Assembly (NCBI GenBank): GCA_003427395.1
Contig: BFEA01001531.1
Coordinates: forward strand, 1 to 21,324
Reading direction: 5' to 3'
Source of the DNA: Chara braunii
Taxonomy: Eukaryota > Streptophyta > Charophyceae > Charales > Characeae
Length of the DNA stretch: 21,324 nucleotides
Shown here: in pieces, positions 1 to 7,560 of the stretch
Position numbering within the stretch: position 1 is the first letter of the stretch
Layout of the letters: each line of letters starts with the position of its first letter
The notes under the pieces: model-generated
What the model saw: only the letters and a program-made list of their open reading frames with translations
Told to the model about the DNA's origin: nothing
Databases searched by the model: none
Program-made: the position numbers and the translations under genes

Positions 1-95
1 GCCACGAGTACCACATAGTACCCCAACAGCGCAAATGCTTGCGAATGCTCGCATGGCTGGTCGATATAAGGAGGCCATGCGCGCGCACAACTCTT
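1..95 (+). repeat. Terminal direct repeat, left copy (circular overlap)
   Basis: Bases 1-95 are identical to 21230-21324. The base before the right copy (21229) is N. An exact repeat at both ends of this length is typical of a circular or tandem unit cut at an arbitrary point. It lies inside the inferred LTR and carries a TATA-like box at 65-70. Confidence 0.95.
65..70 (+). promoter_or_regulatory. Candidate TATA box of the LTR promoter
   Basis: TATAAG lies in the 95-base terminal repeat, about 600 bases upstream of the PBS, a sensible place for the U3/R border. A diverged second copy of the surrounding 150 bases at 20610-20757 keeps GGTCGATAT but not the full TATA box. Another TATAAA lies at 19255-19260. 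No start site can be proven from sequence. Confidence 0.35.
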
Positions 96-411
96 ATACG
101 AAAGTCCAGCGCTCGGTACCTACCTGATTCTCGCAGCATAAAGTTATGGGTTGGATACTGAAGGGACTTGGAGTGTTGTGATGTTGTGTTTGTTTTGTGT
201 TTTTCCATGTGTTATGTGTGGGTAGATGTAAATGTTGTGGTGCAACGAGTGGTTTGTGTGATGCGTCCTAGTCGACCGGCACCGAGTCGCGTTTGGGACC
301 TCAGCCCCCCAGTACATCGATTCACGTGCGGGTCCGATTTTCGGGCGTTCAACCGCGCGTAACCCCCTATGCTACAGCGAACGAGAAACGCCCTTGGCTG
401 GACCACCTCTG

Positions 412-446
412 CAATTGCATACGAAAAGCTTTCGCATGTGGTTCGG
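412..446 (+). repeat. Possible third, diverged copy of the LTR promoter-proximal motif
   Basis: ATTGC-TACGAAAA followed by CGCAT, TGGT and CGG resembles part of 20643-20675 and, less well, 34-66. Only about 35 bases align and gaps are needed, so this may be chance. Confidence 0.2.
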
Positions 447-554
447 TAGCTCGGCAGGGATACACCCACCTAAGGGATGGTGACAGCTCCCGCAGGTGGA
501 GGTAAAGCGGTGCCTCACGTGACTCTGTCCTGTCGCAGGGACTTGCGAGAGGTA

Positions 555-573
555 CGGCCGGCGCACTCGGCCG
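555..573 (+). other. GC-rich hairpin in U5
   Basis: CGGCCG at 555-560 and CGGCCG at 568-573 form a 6-bp stem around a 7-base loop (GCGCACT), about 90 bases before the PBS. A stable stem in U5 of the genomic RNA could take part in priming or packaging, but that role is inference. Confidence 0.5.
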
Positions 574-665
574 GAGCGGCACCTCGCTCTCCGCGACGGA
601 AGTCCTGCCAAATCCTGCGTGACGCGGTCGGGAGGGTCCCCTTGCGGAACGATGTGCTCGACAGG

Positions 666-683
666 TGGCGCCGTTGCCGGGGA
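666..683 (+). other. Primer-binding site for tRNA-Asp
   Basis: TGGCGCCGTTGCCGGGGA is an 18-base complement to the 3' end, CCA included, of plant-type tRNA-Asp as I remember it. The same PBS is known from plant Ty3 elements such as Athila. It begins two bases after the inferred LTR end. The yeast tRNA-Asp 3' end differs, which favours a plant-lineage host. Minus-strand synthesis would start here. Confidence 0.88.
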
Positions 684-1035
684 ATCTCGGCTGCCTACCG
701 GGGTCCACAGTGAACGAACCCAGGTTAAGAGCAGGCTGATGATTNAGGCAAAACGACAACCCTTGAGGAAGAAGTTTGATGATGATATGAGTATTGTGCT
801 ATCTTCGGTGGCCTAACAAAATTTATTTTTGATTGCGAGTAAGGTTGAGAGTGTGCCTTGTGTGTATTCGTTTCAAATAATAGAGTCGGAATTACGATAT
901 AAAGGTCGGATAGACTATCTTAGTTATTAAAAGTATGTTCGATCGAATAACNGAACTANAGAATTTAGAGGTTTGACGGCAGGTCGTTTGTCGAAATCNT
1001 TTTTTTTTCGCAACAGGTCTTGAGGAAGGACAAAG
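684..1035 (+). other. Untranslated leader between PBS and gag
   Basis: This stretch of about 350 bases has no convincing gene. It is AT-richer than U5 and contains the first N positions (745, 952, 959, 999) and a T-run at 1000-1008. CAG/GTTAAG at about 720-728 is a weak splice-donor-like match that could pair with the acceptor-like site at 7784-7785. A packaging signal would be expected here, but no specific motif is visible. Confidence 0.5.
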
Positions 1036-1476
1036 ATGCCGGACTCCGATGGAATCGAGCGGGGCCCNGGTGCTACACCNNAGGACTTCGTCAAGGCTTT
1101 GGAAAAGAGAGAGATGGCACGNCTTCAGGTGCCCAAGGTTAACATCTTCCACTTCAATGAGGATAGGGTGTCCGAGTGGCTTGAGCTGTTGGAACAGGTC
1201 ACTTGCGAGGCATCAGAGGCAGACAAATTCAAGNTGATGCCTNGGTACGTATGGTGGGAGCTTAGACCTGAGGTAATGAAAGTAGCGGCAGGCGCAAATG
1301 GTGAGTGGGCAAGGTTTAAAGGGGAGATGCAGAGGCGTTTCAAGTTAGGGGACGACCTGCTCACAAAAGAAGACCTGGAAATGTTGAGACGGGACGAGTT
1401 CTCCACGGTAGGAGCCTTTGCCACAGCATTTGAGAAGATGGCAAAGAAAGTCCGAGGGCTGGCAGAAGAAGAATAG
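1036..1476 (+). CDS. gag: Gag, N-terminal capsid-like part
   Basis: A 146-residue frame starts at ATG 1036 and stops at TAG 1474-1476. After an acidic start it has the look of a Ty3 gag capsid domain: FHFNEDRVSEWLELLEQV is the usual opening helix with a WL pair, and later WARFKGEMQRRF and a helical ATAFEKMAKKVRGL stretch follow. Gag assembles the virus-like particle in the cytoplasm. The frame ends in a GAA triplet run (1465-1473), and the next part of gag (KNWEASSLTKK) continues in another frame, so an indel near 1474 has probably split the gene. Five codons contain N. Family assignment rests on position and general pattern, not on a strong motif. Confidence 0.75.
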   Translation: MPDSDGIERGXGATXXDFVKALEKREMAXLQVPKVNIFHFNEDRVSEWLELLEQVTCEASEADKFKXMPXYVWWELRPEVMKVAAGANGEWARFKGEMQRRFKLGDDLLTKEDLEMLRRDEFSTVGAFATAFEKMAKKVRGLAEEE

Positions 1477-2417
1477 TGTGCCACTTTCCTGGGCACTTCA
1501 AGAATTGGGAAGCCTCGTCGCTTACCAAGAAAGTTGCGCCAGGAAAGAAACTGACTTGGGGTGCCATAAAAGAAGGCGTGCTAGAGGGAGAATTGGACCA
1601 GGTAGACATCTTTCAGATGAGACAGGCTAGGAACAAAAGGAAGACTTTGGATACTATCACTAGTGATGGGCGCCACTTCAAACAAATGATAGAAAATGTT
1701 GTGGCCCAACACGATGAAGAGAAGGAGGCAAAAAAGAAGGGTATGGCGACGCCACAAGCCTAAGGGAGAGGAAAGAAGGTGGTAGTGCTAGAGGAGGAGG
1801 AAGAAGAAGAAGAGGAGCCTAAACCACAAAAGTTAACAAAGGCTCAAAGGAAGGCAAGGAACACGACTCAAGGGGGGCAAGGCTCAGGAAAAGGTCAAGC
1901 CCCGCAGACTGTAGCGGCGCCACCCCCTGAGTCGTCCAGTCAAGCCACACCAGCACCCTGTGGGTCATGGCCAGGTTGTGGACCTCCCAGTCATTGGCAT
2001 GGGCACTGTTCAAATGCACCATGGCCAACGGGCGGGCCGCATGGATCATGTGCCGGAGCGCCGATGAGTACGGCTTCCTGTGGATGGTCGGGACCCCTGT
2101 CTCAACAGGTGAGTCACTTCAACCCACCGCCAAACCAACCTCAGCAGTCGGCCCCATAAGGATCACAAGGGAATCAAGGTGGTGGAAGAGGACAAAATCA
2201 AGGATGGGGCCGAGGGCGAGGAAATGGTGGCCGCGGGGGATATGGGAGAGGAAACGCGAACAGTAACTCCCAGAGAGGAGGAAATGATGGGTGGAACGGT
2301 GCGGGGAGTCAGAGTGACCAGCAAGGTGGTGGAGGATATGGAAGAGGAAGGGTAGATTGGAGAAATGCCATCTGTTGGCATTGTGGCCAGAAGAGCCACA
2401 CAATTAAGTTCTATTAG
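1476..2417 (+). pseudogene. gag: Gag, C-terminal part with damaged zinc knuckle (nucleocapsid)
   Basis: This frame continues gag after the change near 1474. It is interrupted by TAA 1761-1763, TAA 2157-2159 and TAG 2415-2417, the first two probably from CAA. It encodes a basic helical segment, an acidic run of about nine Glu (near 1788-1818), a Gln/Pro/Ser-rich stretch and an RG/GG-rich basic stretch (2160-2350). A CCHC knuckle follows at 2373-2414. Its spacing is C-X2-C-X4-H-X4-Y: Cys 2373 and 2382 and His 2397 are present, but the fourth ligand at 2412-2414 is TAT (Tyr) instead of TGT or TGC. The knuckle normally binds genomic RNA. Gly before His is also Ser. Such changes fit G-to-A decay. 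Confidence 0.75.
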
Positions 2418-2912
2418 GTCCGAAAGAGTGATGAAAGAGATGGTCTTATAAGTTCATGCTATGATGGTGATTTTTTCGACATGTACGGTGAGTACATAGA
2501 CCCGAGAATCCCAGGGGGGATAAGGGAAGAAGCTCTGCGCCGTGNTAGTGCCCCAGCTCCACCANCTCCTCCGNNCGCTTTCNGTATTTGGCAAGAAGTA
2601 GAAGACCGTCAGGGCGTNAGGATAGAGGAGATAAGNGAAAGTGAAGAGGTTNAACAGGGATTGAGGGCCGACACCATAAAGGAGGAGCCTATAGTGGTTG
2701 AATCCGACGACGACGAGCAAGATGGTGGCCACGGCAGGGCAAGAGATACGATGGAGAGAATGGAGGACCTGCTGGCAAAAATCAGGAGGTACCAGGATAG
2801 GCTGACCACTCTTTGTGAGGAGGTCAACAGGTGGAAAGGAGAATTACGATTGGTGTACCTTATCGATTCAGGCCCAGGGGCACAAGGCGGGTCTGGAAAC
2901 CTGCCGGAGTGA
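2418..2912 (+). CDS. Gag-pro linker, acidic and helical
   Basis: The same frame as the zinc knuckle stays open from 2418 to TGA 2910-2912 (first ATG at 2481). It contains YIDPRIPGGIREEALRR, a Pro/Ala stretch with several N codons, an acidic segment (VESDDDEQDGG) and a helix likely to be a coiled coil (MEDLLAKIRRYQDRLTTL). There is no stop between it and the preceding gag segment except TAG 2415. It overlaps the protease frame (2831-4186) by about 80 bases. Sense probably passes into that frame close to 2900, through an indel or a -1 shift. I know no function for this region; similar linkers occur, from memory, in charophyte Ty3 polyproteins. Confidence 0.6.
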   Translation, partial: VRKSDERDGLISSCYDGDFFDMYGEYIDPRIPGGIREEALRRXSAPAPPXPPXAFXIWQEVEDRQGXRIEEIXESEEVXQGLRADTIKEEPIVVESDDDEQDGGHGRARDTMERMEDLLAKIRRYQDRLTTLCEEVNRWKGELRLVYLIDSGPGAQGGSGNLPE

Positions 2913-4186
2913 CTGTCACGACGCCAACTCCTAGGTCTGGGATGACCTTCAGGCCGCCGTCAAGAGCCGGAAGGGCAGCTTTGGCGGCACGCACTAGATC
3001 GAAGGGAGCGCCCAACTCAAGCCAGCCCACTCAGGACAGCCCGGGACCCAGTGGCGAGAAAGAGACGGTAGAGATTCCAGAGGATGAGGAGAACGAGGAT
3101 GAAAAGTTGAGGAAGGAAGAGGACAAGAAGGCTGAAGAGAGAGCCCAAAAGAGGGGCGCCAAAGCGAGCGCTGATAAAAAGCAGGAGGGAAAGAAGAGAA
3201 AGTATAAGGTCAGAATGGAGGAGGGGTTNGACGTGGAAGGAATNGTCGATCGACTCCTTGAAGGCCATAACNACCTAATGAACTTAAAAGAAATCCTCNC
3301 CTCCGCTCCAAAATTGAGGGACGAGCTGAAGGCTCGATTGTCCAGAAGATTAGTAGCAAGTGTGCGCTTAAGGACCATTATCCCCAAGGAAGGCGAGTGG
3401 GCTGAAACAGGCACAAAGATGGACTGGAAGTCCNTGGCGTGCGGGTGCATAGAAGTGATGGTAAAGGGTAAGCCGTGCACCGCAATGATAGACACGGGGG
3501 CGAAAANGAACCTCATCAAAGAGGAACATGCGATTCGTCTGGGGATGGAGATCGATCGCTCCGACAATGGGGTCCTCATGGGGGCAAATAGCAGGTCTGT
3601 ATTTATAGGGACCGCGTCAAGCGTGGTTGTCGAGATCGGCAGGGTAAAAGTAAGGAGTTGCTTCTTTGTAATGGCAGATCTTGATCACCCTATTCTGCTG
3701 GGCCGATCATTCCTAAGTAGGACTGAGACTCTCATCATTAACAAACATNATGGGACCATGTTCTTGGCACTTTGCGACCCTGTGTGTGGAAATTATGAGG
3801 TAATGACATGTAAGAACANAGGGCCACNAAGTATAAGGAATCGACCTAACCCCGACTNTTTTACTATCGAANAGTCAGAGGAAGAAAGGATGAGGATGGA
3901 AGGCGGAGAGTCTGAAGGAGATGATCCGTCAGAGGTTTTGACACTCTGCCTGGCAAACATAGGGGATGCCATGGACATAGTATCCACCTACGGAATGGCA
4001 GACCCTGTGGCAGTAGAGNNCCTCAGGGAAAAGGTGATGGAGAGGAGAGGTGAAGGTGAGGCAGAACTCGTATATCGAGTGTCTGGGAGGGTAGGTGGAA
4101 CCGCAGGAGCACACCCCCGAACTGCAACTCGGCTTTTTTTAGGGGTAAGCTCAAGCAGGGTTCACAAAGGCGGTACAAAAGGGTAG
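2831..4186 (+). CDS. pro: Protease-containing polyprotein segment (retropepsin)
   Basis: A 451-residue frame. The first ATG at 2831 is probably not a true start; meaning begins near 2905. A Lys/Glu-rich disordered stretch (about residues 75-140) precedes the aspartic protease. IDTGA has its catalytic Asp at 3491-3493 (residue 221), and HPILLGRSFL near 3690-3715 is the second conserved retropepsin motif. The enzyme cuts the Gag-Pol precursor as a dimer. About 150 further residues link it to RT. The frame ends at TAG 4184-4186, 43 bases past a T TTT TTA heptamer where the RT frame takes over by -1 shift. About eleven codons carry N. Active-site residues are intact. Confidence 0.82.
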   Translation: MERRITIGVPYRFRPRGTRRVWKPAGVTVTTPTPRSGMTFRPPSRAGRAALAARTRSKGAPNSSQPTQDSPGPSGEKETVEIPEDEENEDEKLRKEEDKKAEERAQKRGAKASADKKQEGKKRKYKVRMEEGXDVEGXVDRLLEGHNXLMNLKEILXSAPKLRDELKARLSRRLVASVRLRTIIPKEGEWAETGTKMDWKSXACGCIEVMVKGKPCTAMIDTGAKXNLIKEEHAIRLGMEIDRSDNGVLMGANSRSVFIGTASSVVVEIGRVKVRSCFFVMADLDHPILLGRSFLSRTETLIINKHXGTMFLALCDPVCGNYEVMTCKNXGPXSIRNRPNPDXFTIEXSEEERMRMEGGESEGDDPSEVLTLCLANIGDAMDIVSTYGMADPVAVEXLREKVMERRGEGEAELVYRVSGRVGGTAGAHPRTATRLFLGVSSSRVHKGGTKG

Positions 4187-4494
4187 ATCAGAAGTGCCGC
4201 TCTGTTCCTGTACTCGTCGCAGAGGAGCAAGAAATTTATTACGAGCGGGAACGAGAGTTGATATGGCAGATGCGAGAGGATGCACAGAATGGGCCATGTC
4301 GTATCACTCCTGAGACAGAAAAGACACTGATTATAGGGGAGCTCGGCTTCCTTACGGCGCAAGAGGAGAAGCTTATGGTAAAGACCATAAGAGGAAGGCA
4401 TACTGCATATGCCTTCAATGATGATGACCGAGGCCGTCTGGACGTGGATAGAATCCCGATGATTAAGATACAAACCGTTCCCCACGAGCCATGA
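4132..4494 (+). CDS. Pol N-terminal segment before RT
   Basis: From the shift site the RT frame reads a basic start (RYKRVDQKCRSVPV), an acidic helix and then GFLTAQEEKLM, ending with PHEP followed by TGA 4492-4494. In related polymerases a segment like this (TPEEEKLL ... PHTPW) runs straight into RT, so the TGA sits on the conserved Trp. It has no catalytic motif and probably connects protease to RT. It lacks an obvious own start; the ATG at 4258 is internal. Confidence 0.65.
   Translation, partial: AFFRGKLKQGSQRRYKRVDQKCRSVPVLVAEEQEIYYERERELIWQMREDAQNGPCRITPETEKTLIIGELGFLTAQEEKLMVKTIRGRHTAYAFNDDDRGRLDVDRIPMIKIQTVPHEP
4135..4141 (+). promoter_or_regulatory. Candidate -1 ribosomal frameshift heptamer T TTT TTA
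   Basis: In the protease frame the codons here read CTT TTT TTA, giving the heptamer T TTT TTA in the correct register. A -1 slip makes the next codon AGG at 4141, which is exactly the frame of RT. The protease frame stops at 4184. U UUU UUA is the slippery site of HIV-1 and others. I see no clear stem-loop 5-9 bases downstream; a CTCTG/CAGAG pairing near 4200-4225 is too far. A plain homopolymer indel would look the same. Confidence 0.5.
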
Positions 4495-4497
4495 AAC

Positions 4498-5199
4498 TTG
4501 CAGGGTGCGCGGTATCCTAATCCTGCTGATGAAGAAAAGGTAGTTAGCTACCTTGACGGAGAAATCCGCACACATGTGTCCGACTACTCGAGCGGACCGT
4601 ATGCATCCCCTTGGTTTTGTTTCGTCAAACCAAACGGGATCTTAAGGTGGGTACAGGATTTGCAGCGCATGAATGCTGCAACTGTGAGAGATGCAGGAGG
4701 TCTCCCTAACGCAGATGCGCTTTCAGAGGCATGCGCTGGGAGAACCATCATATCTCTTATAGACTTATATTCTGGTTACGACCAGTTTCCTGTTTACCCC
4801 TCTAACAGGCCGATGACGGCAATGCATACCCCTCGAGGGTTAATTCATATGAACGTCGCACCGCAGGGGTGGACAAATGCAGTCGCCATGGTCCAGAGGC
4901 ACATGGTGAGGGCAATACAGCCAGTAAGCCCTCACATTACTCAGCCTTACATTGATGATCTGGCCGTAAAAGGGCCTAAAGAGAAGAACGAGCAGGAGGT
5001 AATGCAAGGGATTAGATACTTTGTCTGGAACCATGTGCAAGACTTGTGCAGGGTCCTAGACTTGCTAAAGGAGGATAACCTCACTGCAAGTGGGTCTAAA
5101 TCGAGGCACTGCATGAGAGGGGCCACTATCTTGGGGTTTGTGTGCAACGAGAGGGGTCGTCGACCAGACACTAAGAAAACCAATAAGATTCTCGAATGA
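4498..5199 (+). CDS. Reverse transcriptase domain (fingers and palm)
   Basis: A 233-residue open stretch carries the standard RT blocks. YASPWFCFVKPNG and LRWVQDLQRMNAATVRDAGG are followed by LIDLYSGYDQF, with the first catalytic Asp at 4762-4764. APQGWTNAVAMVQ matches the LPFGLxNAP block, and YIDDL has catalytic Asp pairs at 4954-4959. All three metal-binding Asp are intact. The RDAGG motif, QGWTN and the DDL-KGP ending resemble a Ty3 lineage I know from basidiomycetes and from charophyte algae, not the YLDDIL type of common plant chromoviruses. The frame ends at TGA 5197-5199 in a place (ILE-stop-PTP) where Trp is expected. No other frame damage is seen. Confidence 0.9.
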   Translation: MQGARYPNPADEEKVVSYLDGEIRTHVSDYSSGPYASPWFCFVKPNGILRWVQDLQRMNAATVRDAGGLPNADALSEACAGRTIISLIDLYSGYDQFPVYPSNRPMTAMHTPRGLIHMNVAPQGWTNAVAMVQRHMVRAIQPVSPHITQPYIDDLAVKGPKEKNEQEVMQGIRYFVWNHVQDLCRVLDLLKEDNLTASGSKSRHCMRGATILGFVCNERGRRPDTKKTNKILE

Positions 5200-5901
5200 C
5201 CAACCCCAATCGAGACTATTATGGAAGTGAGAAGTTTCCTCGGGACATATGGGTTCTGGAGGATCTTCATAAAAGGGTTTGCGGTAAAGACGGAGCAGCT
5301 TCGAAAGCTCGTACGCCAAGGACAAGACTGAGAATGGGGAGATAAGCAGGAGTTGGCGATAAAGGGCCTAAAGAAGGAATTCGAAGAAGGGGGTCTAGTA
5401 CTGGGAGTACCAGACCACTCGGTGGTAATGACCAGGCCTTTTATTGTAGAGACTGATGCAGGGCCAACTGCGTTAGGAGGTGTGTTGATTCAGCAAGACC
5501 TTAACAGAGAGGAGCGGCCACTAAGGTTTGAAAGTCGCACGCTTAACACAACTGAGAGAAATTACTCTCAGTTTAAGCGCGAAACCTTGGCGGTTCTCCA
5601 TTGCTTAAGGATCTTTAGAAACTACCTCTTCGGCAGTAGGTTCGTGTTGAGGGTGGACCCAACTGNTCTAGNCGGTTCTCTCAAGAATTTCGCTCCATCA
5701 GACCCGACTATCGCCAGGTGGTTAACATACATCTGGATGTTCGATTTTGAATTAGAGCGAATTGCAGGAAATAAGAATAGAGCAGACGGATTGAGTCGAG
5801 TCGACTGGGACAAAAATAATCAAGGAGTGATCGAGGATACTCCGCCAGTCGACGGGTTTCTGGACACTGAGGACGATGTGAGACTTCACATCAACTCCTA
5901 G
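5200..5901 (+). CDS. RT connection and RNase H domain
   Basis: After TGA 5197 the frame reads the RT thumb (EVRSFLGTYGFWRIFIKGFA). It is broken by TGA 5329-5331 just before EWGDKQ, and stays open from 5332 to TAG 5899. RNase H follows: ETDAGPTALGGVL with its first Asp at 5455-5457, RNYSQFKRETLAV with the Glu, then RVDPT with the next Asp. It ends with the usual IAGNKNRADGLSR near 5760-5800. The domain degrades RNA in the RNA-DNA hybrid. Acidic residues look intact. Two codons contain N (5666, 5672). The first ATG at 5353 is internal and not a gene start. Confidence 0.88.
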
Positions 5902-6570
5902 TCGATGGTCGTGGGTAACTACGTTACTCCTGGGCAACCTGTGTGGCTCGCGCCTCCAAGACATGTATGACGGCCAGACTCAATCCTTAAGCCTTTCATC
6001 GAAGAGGACTCGTGGGGGATGTCAAACGTACAGTGGATGATGGATCTGGCCTTAGGAGACAAATACCAGTTGCACGAAGACCTACTCACGGTGGAAAATG
6101 GGGCGCAACAGGTGGAAGGGCACGAGAGGTCGATAGGCGGGATATACCTCTTGGCCAATGCTCTACTTCAGGACGAGGTGGCAAGGATCGGGGATCAGCG
6201 GCAAGGTGAGAATGAGAATGTAATCCACGAAGGAGAGGACGACGATTTTGAAGAGGGAGAGATAAAAGAGGTTTTTCGCACGGAGGAGTATGACGGGATA
6301 TATCTTGAATTAGGAATGCTCCTTTCGTGTGAAATGAGAGAAAGGGATGCATGCGAGAAAGTCCTCAAGATGCGACCAATTTTTTTGGTAAGGGATGGCC
6401 ATCTATTTATGAGGAGCAGAAGGAAGACTCCTAGAAGGGTAGTCTGTGGTATCACTCGTCAGATTGACGTCATAGCTGCCCTACATGATGGAAAGGCAGG
6501 TGGCCATAGGAGTAAGGATACAACTTACCTCAAAATACACGAGCTATACTATTGGGATGGCATGGGATGA
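5902..6570 (+). CDS. Tether and zinc-binding N-terminus of integrase
   Basis: The frame continues after TAG 5899, has one more stop at 5968-5970 (TGA, from Trp or Arg) and is open from 6019 to TGA 6568-6570. After a helical, acidic stretch (EGEDDDFEEGEIKEV) comes the HHCC zinc domain of integrase. His 6484 and His 6505 (H-X6-H, LHDGKAGGH) lie before YYWDGM, with Cys 6595 and 6604 past the stop; 29 residues separate the second His and first Cys. The domain helps integrase form multimers and bind DNA ends. The TGA sits one residue after WDGMG, inside the zinc domain. Confidence 0.8.
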
Positions 6571-7560
6571 ATGATCAACGATTATTGCAAGTCATGTGTT
6601 CCATGTCAAGAGCGGTCTTCCATTAGACCTACGGAGCCGCTTCACCCAAGGTACATACGCGAGGTTGGCGCGGTCATACATTTGAACTTACTGGCAATGC
6701 CGCTGGGAGTAGGAGGATATAACTTCATCTTCGATGCACGAGACAACCTCTCCGGTTTTGTAGATGGCAGAGTCATACGCACAAAAATTGGTGAGACCTT
6801 GGTTCGATGCATTAAGGAGTATTACGTTCGCTATCCTTTTGTCTCCAGATTCGTAATGGACAGAGGGTTCGAATTCACTTGTGCTGAGGTGAAAAAACTG
6901 CTTAGAGGGTATGGAGTGATCGCAGAGTATACTACTGCGGCGCACCCTCAAGCTAATGCACCTGTGGAGAGGGGTCATAGTACGATTACGAATCTCCTCG
7001 CTAAGTGGACGAATGGTAGGCCAAATCAGTGGCCTAACTTCCTAAGGGTCGCCTTCTTCGTGGATAACATCACTGTCAGAAGAAGCACCAACTACGCGCC
7101 AGCAACGTTGTGGTATGGCAGGCATGCGACGTTCCCTATCGAAAGTTTCCTGAAGACTTGGAGGCGGCAGGATCTCGAGACAAACTTGTCATTTGAGGAA
7201 CTGCTAGACTTAAGGGCTCGTCAGATTAATGCCATAGAGGACAAAATTGAAAGTGCGGCGAGTAAGGTGGCTGAAAGTCGACAGAGGGATAAGTTCAGGT
7301 GGGATAAGATGGCAAGGGTAAGAAAGGAGCCTCTCAAGGTGGGCGACATTGTGCTGTTGTACGATTCATCCCTAGAGAAGCAGTGGTCGCGAAAGTTGGA
7401 CAAGAGGTGGTTAGGACCATACAGGGTCGCGAGGAGTGGAGAGCATGGGGCATACCAGATTGAAGAGTTGAATGAGACTGTCTGGAGAGATTGGGTGTCA
7501 GGCTCGAGGTTGAAGAAGTTTGTCGCTCGAGACGAGGTGAGCATGGGTCCCACAGTTTAG
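6571..7560 (+). CDS. Integrase catalytic core and GPY/F C-terminus
   Basis: A 329-residue stretch. It opens with the CXXC of the zinc domain (YCKSCVPC). In the rve core, VMDRGFEF carries the second catalytic Asp at 6859-6861 and PVERGH the Glu at 6967-6969, with exactly 35 residues between them (DD35E). The first Asp should lie in a HxDxxxMP motif; here 6685-6687 is AAC (Asn) in HLNLLAMP, a single G-to-A step from GAC, and would abolish strand transfer. The C-terminal part has DIVLLYD and a GPY motif (7414-7422) typical of Ty3 integrases. No chromodomain follows. The stop TAG 7558-7560 appears to be the true end of pol. Confidence 0.9.
   Translation: MINDYCKSCVPCQERSSIRPTEPLHPRYIREVGAVIHLNLLAMPLGVGGYNFIFDARDNLSGFVDGRVIRTKIGETLVRCIKEYYVRYPFVSRFVMDRGFEFTCAEVKKLLRGYGVIAEYTTAAHPQANAPVERGHSTITNLLAKWTNGRPNQWPNFLRVAFFVDNITVRRSTNYAPATLWYGRHATFPIESFLKTWRRQDLETNLSFEELLDLRARQINAIEDKIESAASKVAESRQRDKFRWDKMARVRKEPLKVGDIVLLYDSSLEKQWSRKLDKRWLGPYRVARSGEHGAYQIEELNETVWRDWVSGSRLKKFVARDEVSMGPTV

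Larger units (their letters stand above)
1..663 (+). repeat. LTR, 3' portion (end of U3, R and U5)
   Basis: The LTR is inferred to end in ACA at 661-663, two bases before the primer-binding site at 666. Ty3 LTRs normally end in CA a few bases before the PBS. The segment contains a TATAAG box at 65-70, so transcription could start near 95. It also has a GT-rich stretch at about 165-260, a GC-rich part and a strong hairpin at 555-573. The 5' part of the same LTR is at 18893-21229. The 3' edge is well supported by the PBS; the U3/R/U5 limits are not visible. Confidence 0.7.
4132..7560 (+). pseudogene. pol: Pol: reverse transcriptase, RNase H and integrase, with internal stops
   Basis: One frame of about 1,140 codons runs from the shift site to TAG 7558-7560. 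Its order, RT then RNase H then integrase, defines the Ty3/Gypsy type. Six internal stops interrupt it: TGA at 4492, 5197, 5329, 5968 and 6568, and TAG at 5899. At 4492, 5197 and 5329 the family has Trp, and Trp also fits at 5899, so these look like TGG codons changed by G to A. There is no indel in more than 3 kb, unusual for an old pseudogene. Pol copies the genomic RNA into DNA inside the particle and inserts it into the nuclear genome. The parts are described separately. Confidence 0.85.

Noticed and set aside
168-816. Short frames in the LTR and leader
   Set aside because: They overlap in several frames, cross the PBS and show no domain.
4492-6570. UGA read as Trp (variant genetic code)
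   Set aside because: Five of six pol stops are TGA and several sit at Trp sites, but TGG is common in the same frame, one stop is TAG, gag has TAA and TAG, and other G-to-A changes hit key residues. Mutation is simpler.
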